A DNA stretch of 33,143 bases from CALRBF01 sp964646465 (GTDB lineage Bacteria; Patescibacteriota; Minisyncoccia; SW-4-49-11), in contig CAZYEN010000004.1 in NCBI GenBank assembly GCA_964646465.1, forward strand, positions 1-33,143. The letters run 5' to 3'. Positions 23,298-30,600 of the stretch are shown here, one piece after another. Each line of letters begins with the position of its first letter. Position 1 is the stretch's first letter. The notes under the pieces were generated by a model that saw only the letters and a list, made by a program, of their open reading frames with translations, made no database searches and was not told the DNA's origin. The translations under genes and the position numbers were made by a program.

Positions 23298-23326
23298 TTG
23301 ACAAAAATGGAAAAATATGCTATAGT
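23298..23326 (+). promoter_or_regulatory. Cassette promoter P3
   Basis: TTGACA (23298-23303), 17 nt, TATAGT (23321-23326), with TGC before the -10. The following TTTATTGACCCTCAGAGG parallels the leader of cassette 1. The hairpin GAGG-taaatt-CCTC (23341-23354) touches the ATG at 23355. Confidence 0.88.
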
Positions 23327-23354
23327 TTTATTGACCCTCAGAGGTAAATTCCTC

Positions 23355-23654
23355 ATGACCAACTTAGCTCGTTATTTCATTCTAGGCATCATTTCATTTC
23401 TGTTCTCTTTAAATTTCCCAGTCTTAGCCGGAACCAATATTGCAGGAATGGGAAATCTTACAAGGGCACAAGAAAAATATTATGACTCTTATCCTCCGAT
23501 AATTAAAACTATCAGTAGAGCCTATGAAAGTGGAGTTCTATTCTGGTTTTGTTTTATTGGGTTAGTGCTTAGTATTATACTAGCTATCATCTTTACTTTT
23601 CGTATTGAGACAGATACTCTTGAAGAGAATGAAAAGGATAATGTGGAATCCTGA
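23355..23654 (+). CDS. Small exported membrane-anchored protein, cassette 3 (unknown function)
   Basis: The protein has 99 residues from the ATG at 23355. A longer reading would begin inside the promoter and is rejected. A signal peptide covers 1-25 (FPVLA), then a short outside part GTNIAGMGNLTRAQEKYYDSYPPIIKT (26-52), one membrane helix (about 62-83, FWFCFIGLVLSIILAIIF) and an acidic cytoplasmic tail ETDTLEENEKDNVES. It is therefore a type I membrane protein, unlike the two free secreted products before it, and it lacks their C-terminal signature. Codon use lies between that of the cassettes and the host genes. It shares promoter, leader and terminator design with cassettes 1 and 2. An immunity or anchoring partner role is conceivable but unsupported. 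Confidence 0.72.
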   Translation: MTNLARYFILGIISFLFSLNFPVLAGTNIAGMGNLTRAQEKYYDSYPPIIKTISRAYESGVLFWFCFIGLVLSIILAIIFTFRIETDTLEENEKDNVES

Positions 23655-23670
23655 TTCCACTTACCCCCAA

Positions 23671-23698
23671 AGCCGGCACCCAGTGTCCGGCTTTTTTT
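23671..23698. terminator. Terminator T3 between cassette 3 and truB
   Basis: AGCCGG pairs with CCGGCT, with CAC/GTG inside, followed by seven T. It overlaps the truB stop codon from the other side, so it could also act leftward. Confidence 0.88.
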
Positions 23699-24338
23699 AT
23701 TTTAATTCTGGCAGACTATCCAGAGTATAGCAATTCTCAATATTAAATTCTCCAGATTGTCTTCTCTCTAATTCCTCGAGATAGGCTCCAATTCCTAATT
23801 TCATACCAATATCATATCCAAGAGACCGGATATAAGTTCCGCTACTGCAACTTATATCTAGTTTTAGATAGGGATAAGCATAATCTAGAATAGTAATACT
23901 ATAAATATTTACCAAGCGAGGAGGTATATCTATAGTCTGTCCTTTTCGTGCTAATTCATACATTTTCTTACCATTTATCTTGATAGCTGAGTACATAGGT
24001 GGTATTTGGCTAATTTCGCCAATAAAAGAAGCCATAGTTGACTCAATTTCTGCCCTTGTAGGGACTTTTTGTATATTATACTCTTGTATTACACCATCTT
24101 TATCATAAGTATCACTAATATAGCCTAATTTCAGCTTAGTTCTATATATTTTATCCTGTTTCATAAACTCGTCACTTCTTTTGGTAGACTCACGCCCTAC
24201 AAGCAGAATTAATACCCCAGTGGCAAAAGGGTCAAGAGTTCCGGCATGACCAATCTTTTTGATACCATAAAATCGGCGTAGTTTATTGACTACCGTATGA
24301 GAAGTAATTCCAGCTGGTTTATTAATAGGAATAATCAT
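23697..24338 (-). CDS. truB: tRNA pseudouridine(55) synthase TruB
   Basis: This enzyme of 213 residues makes pseudouridine 55 in the tRNA T loop. Seen: the start MIIPINKPAGITSHTVVNKLRR, the catalytic D36 in GHAGTLDPFATGVL, then PPMYSAIKINGKKMYELARKG and SCSSGTYIRSLGYDIG. It is shorter than E. coli TruB (314), lacking most of the C-terminal PUA-like domain, as is common in small genomes. The mRNA appears leaderless (see the promoter). It converges on the cassette array and marks its right boundary. Confidence 0.95.
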   Translation of the reverse strand: MIIPINKPAGITSHTVVNKLRRFYGIKKIGHAGTLDPFATGVLILLVGRESTKRSDEFMKQDKIYRTKLKLGYISDTYDKDGVIQEYNIQKVPTRAEIESTMASFIGEISQIPPMYSAIKINGKKMYELARKGQTIDIPPRLVNIYSITILDYAYPYLKLDISCSSGTYIRSLGYDIGMKLGIGAYLEELERRQSGEFNIENCYTLDSLPELK

Positions 24339-24345
24339 ATAGGCT

Positions 24346-24354
24346 ATTGTAGCA
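24346..24354 (-). promoter_or_regulatory. Extended -10 promoter giving a leaderless truB mRNA
   Basis: On the minus strand, TGC-TACAAT ends exactly 7 nt before the truB ATG, so the predicted first base is the A of the start codon. A REP-like element begins 30 nt upstream. Confidence 0.65.
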
Positions 24355-24383
24355 TATATATGATATATGGGAAGAGTATTTTA

Positions 24384-24423
24384 TCCACCCCGTCAACTTT
24401 GTTGCCACCCCTCAAGAGGGGAA
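24384..24423 (-). repeat. REP-like palindromic element C1
   Basis: On the minus strand: TTCCCCTCTTGAGGGGTGG, a short middle CAACAAAGT, then TGACGGGGTGG. It faces element C2 in inverted orientation, 21 nt apart. Confidence 0.7.
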
Positions 24424-24444
24424 TTTTCTCCTGCATTGAATTTA

Positions 24445-24485
24445 TTCCCCTCTTGAGGGGTGGACTGCGTAGTAGGACTGGGTGG
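24445..24485 (+). repeat. REP-like palindromic element C2
   Basis: TTCCCCTCTTGAGGGGTGG, identical over 19 nt to C1 on the other strand, then a variable middle and a GGGTGG end. C1 and C2 form a head-to-head pair like paired REP units. Confidence 0.7.
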
Positions 24486-24493
24486 AGATAAGA

Positions 24494-24525
24494 AAAAACC
24501 TCCCATCAGTCGTTGGGAGGTTTTT
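24494..24525. terminator. Strong bidirectional terminator after the 81-aa gene
   Basis: AAAAACCTCCCA pairs with TGGGAGGTTTTT around an 8-nt loop. Leftward it ends the 81-aa gene, whose last codons form part of the stem. Confidence 0.9.
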
Positions 24526-24751
24526 GGGTACCAAGGTCTTCAAGAATTGTCAATCCGATACTGTTATCTGATGGTTCATTCTCATCTAGATCAAATGCTA
24601 TAGTCAATTTTGTTATTAACTTTAGTACTCTTTGTTTTCTTTTTTTGATTATTTCAGTTGAAAATCTTTCAGTGCTTTTATAATTAAAAGCTAACCATTT
24701 CAATTCACCCCAGAGTTCATGGATTGTGTTCCAAATTTGATTAAATTGCAT
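24506..24751 (-). CDS. Hypothetical protein, 81 aa
   Basis: This small protein is not recognised. The ATG at 24751 is chosen; an in-frame TTG at 24778 would lie at or before the predicted transcription start. The protein begins MQFNQIWNTIHELWGELKWLAF and has a basic middle (EIIKKRKQRVLKLITKL, about 42-58) and an acidic end (DLDENEPSDN). It looks soluble and mostly helical; a nucleic-acid contact is possible from the basic patch but not shown. Expression is well supported by a near-consensus promoter and a strong terminator. It is monocistronic between truB and the HU gene. Confidence 0.6.
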   Translation of the reverse strand: MQFNQIWNTIHELWGELKWLAFNYKSTERFSTEIIKKRKQRVLKLITKLTIAFDLDENEPSDNSIGLTILEDLGTQKPPND

Positions 24752-24780
24752 CACCAAATTGATTGATATACAACACAAAA

Positions 24781-24809
24781 ATTATATAATATTATTATTA
24801 TATAGTCAA
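24781..24809 (-). promoter_or_regulatory. Promoter of the 81-aa gene
   Basis: On the minus strand: TTGACT (24809-24804), 17 nt, TATAAT (24786-24781). It directly abuts the HU terminator. Confidence 0.85.
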
Positions 24810-24812
24810 CAC

Positions 24813-24839
24813 AAAAAAGCGCCCTGTAGACGCCTTTTT
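24813..24839 (-). terminator. Terminator of the HU gene
   Basis: On the minus strand AAAAAGGCG and CGCTTTTTT pair (one bulge), with a T run at the end, 20 nt after the HU stop codon. Confidence 0.75.
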
Positions 24840-24858
24840 ATGAATGCAAAGTACAAAT

Positions 24859-25134
24859 TTATTTCACCGCTTCTTTCAACTTCTTTCCTGATTTGAATTT
24901 AGGAGTTTTGGTTGCAGCAATTTGAATTTTCTCTAAGGTTCTTGGGTTAACACCTACTCGTGCTTGTCTTTGGGTTACTGAAAAAGTTCCAAATCCAGCT
25001 AAAGTTACATCTTCACCTTTAGAAAGAGTTTTGGTTACTACATCAAGGAAAGCTTGAAGTACAGCTTCAGCATCTTTCTTAGATGTTCCAGCCATTTCAG
25101 CTACTGCTGATACTAATTCTGCTTTAGTTGCCAT
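24859..25134 (-). CDS. hup: HU family DNA-binding protein
   Basis: The 91-residue histone-like protein starts MATKAELVSAVAEMAG. The ATG at 25134 is chosen over one 9 nt upstream, by homology to the usual HU start. Typical parts: the helical half (KKDAEAVLQAFLDVVTKTLSKGE), DVTLAGFGTFSVTQR, and the DNA-binding arm region ARVGVNPRTLEKIQIAATKTPKFKSGKKLK. It compacts and bends DNA as a dimer. This is one of few host-type genes here with a Shine-Dalgarno-like tract (AAAGGGGG), though it lies about 11 nt upstream. It has its own promoter and terminator, as suits an abundant protein. Confidence 0.96.
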   Translation of the reverse strand: MATKAELVSAVAEMAGTSKKDAEAVLQAFLDVVTKTLSKGEDVTLAGFGTFSVTQRQARVGVNPRTLEKIQIAATKTPKFKSGKKLKEAVK

Positions 25135-25204
25135 CTTACACACACCCCCTTTCTCATATTGTTTAAATTAATATTTTTTAGTTGGATATATTTATCCTAT
25201 CTCA

Positions 25205-25233
25205 ATCATATAGTATATATGCGGAATTGTAAA
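25205..25233 (-). promoter_or_regulatory. Promoter of the HU gene
   Basis: On the minus strand: TTTACA (25233-25228), 17 nt, TATGAT (25210-25205). A dyad GGATAAATATATCC (about 25184-25197) lies at the predicted transcription start, a possible operator. Confidence 0.7.
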
Positions 25234-25239
25234 GGGTTT

Positions 25240-26766
25240 TTATCTAGCATAATCAATGATGCGAGTTTCACGAATCAAAGTTACTTTAATCTCACCTGGA
25301 TACTTTAACTCTTCTTCTATCTTGAGAGCAATTTTTCGAGCCATTTTTTTAGCTTGTATATCATTAATTTTATATGGTTTCACAAATACTCGAATCTCTC
25401 TTCCGGCATTTATAGCATAGCTTCTTTCTACCCCATAAAAATTATTAGTAATAGACTCCAACTCACCGAGTCTCTTGATATAATTATCAACAGAATCTCT
25501 TCTAGCTCCCGGTCTAGAGGCTGATAGAGCATCGGCTGCTTGCACAATTCTAGATTCTAAAGTTTCATAAGGATATTCCTCATGATGAGATTGCATAGCC
25601 TTAACAACTTCCTCTTTGATACCATATTTACCCAATAAATGCCTCCCAATTTCAACATGAGTACCTTCAACCTCATGATCTAGAGCTTTACCAATATCAT
25701 GGAATAAACCACCCATTTTAGCCACCATAACATTAGCGCCTAATTCAGCAGCTATGGCTCCAGCTAAATGAGCCACCTCAACACTGTGCATCAGCACATT
25801 TTGCCCATAACTAGTTCTAAATTGTAATCTACCTAGGATATAGGTAAGTTTCGGGTCTATTCCTGTAATTCCAGTATCATATAAAGCTGCCTCTCCAGCT
25901 TCTTTTATGTTTTGTTGGACCAATTCTTTAGACCTTGCTACAAATTCTTCAATACGAGCTGGTTGTATTCTTCCATCTTCAATCAAAGCCTCCAAAGATA
26001 ATTTGGCAATGTGTCTTCTAATTGGATCAAAACAAGACAATACAATACTATCTGGACTATCATCAATAATAACTTGTACTCCGGTAGAATTTTCTAGTGC
26101 TCTTATATTACGACCTTCTTTACCTATAATTCTACCTTTAAGCTCTTCACTATCAATAGCCACAGTAGCCGTATTAAATTCAGCAGATTGACCTTGAGCA
26201 TACTTTTGCATAGCTAAAACCATAATATTTTTAGCTTTTTGTTCTAACTGATTCTTACGAACTCCTTCTAGTCTTTCGATTTGCAATAACAACTCTTCAT
26301 GAGAAGTGTCCTCAACTTTTTCTAATAGTTCTGTTTTAGCTTGGTCAATACTTAAACCAGATATTTTACTTAAATTTTCAACTTGCTTTAATTTTAAGTC
26401 TTCTACCTCTCGGTATAATTCTTTAATTTTTTCACCTTTTGCTTTGAGTTCTTGACGATTTTTTTCTAATTCTTTAGTTTGTTTTTCTAGTTCATTTTCT
26501 CTCCTTAAAACACTTTCTTCCAATAGAACAGCAGTTTTACGGATTTCCGAAGCTTCTTTTCTAGCCTTATCTTTAATAGACTCTGATTCGTTTTCAGCTT
26601 CTTTTTTTAGTTCGGCTGACTTTTCCTCGAATTTAGTTTGTAGTGATTGAATTTTAGCTTCTTTTGCATTGATAGCTTTTCTAACAATATATAGTCTTAG
26701 AACATAACCTATCCCAATACTTGCTAATGAGCTTAATCCAAACCACAATAATGATATTGTAGTCAT
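25240..26766 (-). CDS. rny: Ribonuclease Y
   Basis: This membrane-bound endoribonuclease of 508 residues starts mRNA decay. It has an N-terminal helix (about 5-27), a long charged coiled coil (about 35-180, rich in Glu/Lys), a KH RNA-binding domain with GRIIGKEGRN (211-220), and an HD phosphohydrolase domain with H327, H356-D357 in FHDIGKALDHE, and AD at 411-412. Length matches the usual 510-520. No Shine-Dalgarno sequence precedes the ATG. It ends 105 nt before the HU start and could read into the HU gene, but the latter has its own promoter. Confidence 0.97.
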   Translation of the reverse strand: MTTISLLWFGLSSLASIGIGYVLRLYIVRKAINAKEAKIQSLQTKFEEKSAELKKEAENESESIKDKARKEASEIRKTAVLLEESVLRRENELEKQTKELEKNRQELKAKGEKIKELYREVEDLKLKQVENLSKISGLSIDQAKTELLEKVEDTSHEELLLQIERLEGVRKNQLEQKAKNIMVLAMQKYAQGQSAEFNTATVAIDSEELKGRIIGKEGRNIRALENSTGVQVIIDDSPDSIVLSCFDPIRRHIAKLSLEALIEDGRIQPARIEEFVARSKELVQQNIKEAGEAALYDTGITGIDPKLTYILGRLQFRTSYGQNVLMHSVEVAHLAGAIAAELGANVMVAKMGGLFHDIGKALDHEVEGTHVEIGRHLLGKYGIKEEVVKAMQSHHEEYPYETLESRIVQAADALSASRPGARRDSVDNYIKRLGELESITNNFYGVERSYAINAGREIRVFVKPYKINDIQAKKMARKIALKIEEELKYPGEIKVTLIRETRIIDYAR

Positions 26767-26811
26767 ATAATATTCTATAATAAATTAAATGTATATTTTG
26801 TATACTCTTTT

Positions 26812-26820
26812 ATTATATCA
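26812..26820 (-). promoter_or_regulatory. Extended -10 promoter of rny
   Basis: On the minus strand TGA-TATAAT lies 46 nt before the rny ATG. No clear -35 is seen. Confidence 0.55.
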
Positions 26821-26848
26821 TAAATCCAAAAATTATGTATAGTGTATT

Positions 26849-27628
26849 TTATTCTATTAACACAGATTCATACCAATATTGTCCTTGCATAGTACCATCA
26901 TAACTCAGCTCTTTATCTCCAGCATTAACAAAAAGTAGTTTATTAGTAGCAGTTCCATCTTGAATAGGTTTTATAAAGAATCTATTATTACCCTTAGCAT
27001 AGTTTCCACATATTGGAGTAGAGTCTTTGACTTTTGTATCTTTGGCTATTAAAAAGTATTTATTATCTTTCTGTTCTATTTTGCAAGCTTCTCTTTGCTT
27101 TACATCTAATATCTGTAAATTTATAATTTCAGATATATTATTAAATCTAAAATTATCTTCTATATCTATAATTTTAATAGATTGCCCTGATTCTTTCGGT
27201 TCTTCAAAATTATGTAGATATATTGTAGTATCAGTGCTTCTTAATTCGGGGCCAGATATAGCAAGAAACTTCTCTTTATCCACTAAACTTATAACTTCAT
27301 AAGCAAAGGCAATACCTAATTCTGGAGAATAATAATAATCTAAAACGCTTGAGTTTCTTGGATTCGGTAATTTAGATTGTAATCTTAGTGGCATAATACT
27401 CCAATAAAAATAATCGCCACTACCCTGCCCTTCTTCTATAACTTCAACATTTTCTTCAGTCGGTAGATTATTATTTGTATTCAGGTTTTCCTGATTAGTA
27501 TTTGACGAAATATTACTACTATCACTAGAACCAGAAGAGCCATTATTCAGGAGTATATAGGTAACAACAATACCTATAGTAGCTACTGTTATTACTATAC
27601 TCCATATTATAATGGCTTTTCTAGACAT
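26849..27628 (-). CDS. Membrane-anchored extracytoplasmic protein of unknown function
   Basis: The 259-residue protein has one N-terminal helix (about 6-27), a low-complexity Ser/Asn linker (NNGSSGSSDSSNISSNTNQ onward, about 28-60) and an outside domain of about 190 residues. I do not recognise the domain. Two cysteines (KREACKIEQ-like segment near 183 and PICGNY near 208) could pair. It starts 68 nt after rpoC ends, with no terminator visible between, so it may be transcribed with rpoBC. Linker and anchor resemble those of the secA-linked protein at 14362, but the domains do not match. Confidence 0.65.
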   Translation of the reverse strand: MSRKAIIIWSIVITVATIGIVVTYILLNNGSSGSSDSSNISSNTNQENLNTNNNLPTEENVEVIEEGQGSGDYFYWSIMPLRLQSKLPNPRNSSVLDYYYSPELGIAFAYEVISLVDKEKFLAISGPELRSTDTTIYLHNFEEPKESGQSIKIIDIEDNFRFNNISEIINLQILDVKQREACKIEQKDNKYFLIAKDTKVKDSTPICGNYAKGNNRFFIKPIQDGTATNKLLFVNAGDKELSYDGTMQGQYWYESVLIE

Positions 27629-27696
27629 AATTTTTGTTTAATTATTAAGCTTAATGCGTATAATTAGTATACACTATTAACTTAATTTTGTGAAAT

Positions 27697-30600
27697 TTAT
27701 CTTTCAGTCTCAAATCCTGTACCAGCTGGGATTAGTCTTCCTATGATGACATTTTCTTTTAATCCTCTTAGATGGTCTTCCTTTCCAAATAAAGCAGCTT
27801 CTATCAATACTTTTGTAGTATTTTGGAAAGAGGCGGCAGATAAGAAACTTTCAGTATTAAGAGCTACCTTAGTAATTCCTTGTAGAAGAAGATCAACTTG
27901 AATTTTATCTTCTTTAGACTCAATTTGATTATTAGCTTCTAGCAATTGGTCTCTAGTAATTGTTTGACCCTTAAGATAAATAGATTTACCAGGTTCAGTA
28001 ACCATATATCTAGAAGTCATTTGTCGGACAATCATCTCAACATGCTTAATAGCAATTCCAGCTCCTTGAGAGTTATAGATTTCTAGAATTTGCTGAATAA
28101 TATACTTAGTCAAAGTTTCAATTCCAGCTTGTTTATATAATTTCTCCAAGTCAAGATGTCCTTCAGTTAAAGGTTGCCCTACTGTTACGGTATCTCCAAC
28201 TTTTACTATGACTATATCTACAATTGGGTCAGCTACGATTTCTTTAATCTCAGCTTTAGATTTTACAGCCTTGCTATCATCAGCTTTAATCTTAATTCTA
28301 ATTTCTCCAGCAGTTTCAACTACATCTACTACAACTCCATTTACAGTAGACATAAGAGCAGGAGTTTTTGGATTTCTTGCTTCAAATACTTCTTCTACAC
28401 GAGGAAGACCTTTAGTTACGTCAGCCGCTCCAGCAGAACCTCCTTGATGGAAAGTACGCATTGTCAACTGAGTAGCTGGTTCTCCAATAGCTTGAGCGGT
28501 TACAATTCCTACTGCTTCTCCAATTTTTACTAATTCATTCCGTCCTAGATCAATTCCATAACAAGATTGACACACTCCACGAATAGTTTTACAGCTAACT
28601 AAGCTTCTAATTCGGACATTATCAATTCCTGATTCATCAATAGCTTTTGCTTCTTTATGAGTAATCAATTTCCCAGCTTTAACTATTGCCTTTTTGGTCT
28701 TAGGATCAATAATATCTTCTACTGCCTTTCTTCCAAATAAGAAGTTGTCAAAGCTATCCCCGGCATATTCAGCATCAACTCTAGATAACAATAGTCCATC
28801 TGTATCACCACAATCAGCTTCCTTTACTACCACATCTTGATTAACGTCCACTAATCTTCTAGTTAGATATCCAGAAGTAGCAGTTTTCAAAGCTGTATCT
28901 ACTAACCCTTTACGAGCTCCATGAGTAGAGATAAAGTATTCTAATTCTGACAATCCCTCTAAGAAACTAGAGGTTATAGGTGTTTCAATAATTTTACCAG
29001 ATGGAGATATCATCAACCCCTTCATACCAGCAATTTGAGTTAATTGTCCCCAAGAACCTCTTGCTCCAGAATCAATCATTGAAAACACAGGACCTTTTTT
29101 ATCTACTTCTGATTTTACTAAATCACCTATATCAATAGAAGCTTTACTCCATATATCTATAATTTGAGCATATCTTTCCTTTTCAGTTAGAAGCCCATCT
29201 TCGAATTGCATTGTGATCTCTTCAACTCCATCTTGAGCTTTTTTGATTAACTTTTCTCTTTCATCAGATACAGTAAAGTCACTAATAGCCCAAGATAGTC
29301 CTGATCTAGTCATTTCTTCAAACCCAAACTTCTTAATTCTATCCAATAATTCACCCACTTCTGGCTGAGAAAATTCATATAAAGCTTTATTTAGAATACT
29401 TTTTAGTTGTTTTTTACCAACGACTTCGTTGATATATTCAAAGCTATCTGGCAAAATTTCATTAAATGAGATTCTACCAACTGTTGTTTGAATTAACTCT
29501 CCATTTAGTTTAGGCTCTTTTCTAATCTCAATCAATTCTCTAAGTTCAATTTGACCATGATCATAAGCTCCAACAGCTTCATCAAAGTTTTTAAATACTT
29601 TAACTTCACCTTTGCTATCATCTACAAGAGTAGTGTAATAAATACCCAAAACCATATCCTGAGACGGAGCAGAAGAAGGGCTACCATCAGATGGTTTTAT
29701 AAGATTATGATCAGAAATCATCAATTCTCCAGCTTCTTTTACAGCCTCTTCAGATAGAGGTACATGGACCGCCATTTGGTCACCATCAAAATCAGCATTG
29801 AATGGACTACATACCATTGGATTCAACTGAATAGCCTTTCCTTCTATCAGAACTGGCTTAAAAGCTTGAATACTCAATCTATGCAAGGTCGGTGCACGGT
29901 TCAATAAGACATATCTATGTTCAATTACTTCATCCAAAATATCCCATACAATATCAAGACCCTGCTCAATTAATCTAGTAGCACTTCTGATATTGTGAGC
30001 TAATTCATCTTCTATCAAACGATTAATAATAAATGGTTTGAACAATTCCAAAGCCATAGTTTTTGGAATACCACACTCATTGATTTTTAGATTAGGTCCA
30101 ACTACAATTACAGAACGAGCAGAATAATCAACTCTTTTACCAAGTAAGTTCTGTCTAAATCTTCCTTGTTTTCCCTTCAAAGAATCAGCTAAAGATTTAA
30201 GAGCTCTTTTTTGTCCTGTTGAGGCAACTGTAGTTGATTGACCTTTACGCATTGAATTATCAACCAAAGCATCTACTGCCTCTTGTAACATTCTCTTTTC
30301 ATTACGAACAATAACTTCAGGAGCTCTTTGAGACATCAATTTTTTTAGACGATTATTTCTATTGATTACTCTTCGATATAAATCATTCAAATCTGAGGTA
30401 GCAAATCTACCACCATCAAGAGCAACCATAGGTCTCAAATCAGGTGGGATAACTGGAAGATGAGTTAAGAACATCCACTCTGGTCGTACTCCAGCTTGAT
30501 GCAAACCTCCCAAGAATCGAATTTTCTTCATTATTTTTTGAGCTTTTACCCCATCAGCTATTTCTAATTCTTTATCTAAAGTTACTAATTCAGCCTCTAA

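Noticed and set aside
22420..23700. Integron with attC recombination sites
   Set aside because: I looked for RYYYAAC / GTTRRRY pairs at the unit borders and found no convincing attC fold. Each gene has its own promoter and terminator, and the recombinase end (ETHENFHP) looks Xer-like.
24506..24778. Longer version of the 81-aa protein starting at TTG 24778
   Set aside because: The TTG lies at or before the predicted transcription start of the promoter at 24781-24809, and an ATG is available 27 nt downstream.
28174..29757. Plus-strand reading frames opposite rpoC
   Set aside because: They are antisense shadows of a fully conserved gene, with biased composition and no start signals or homology.
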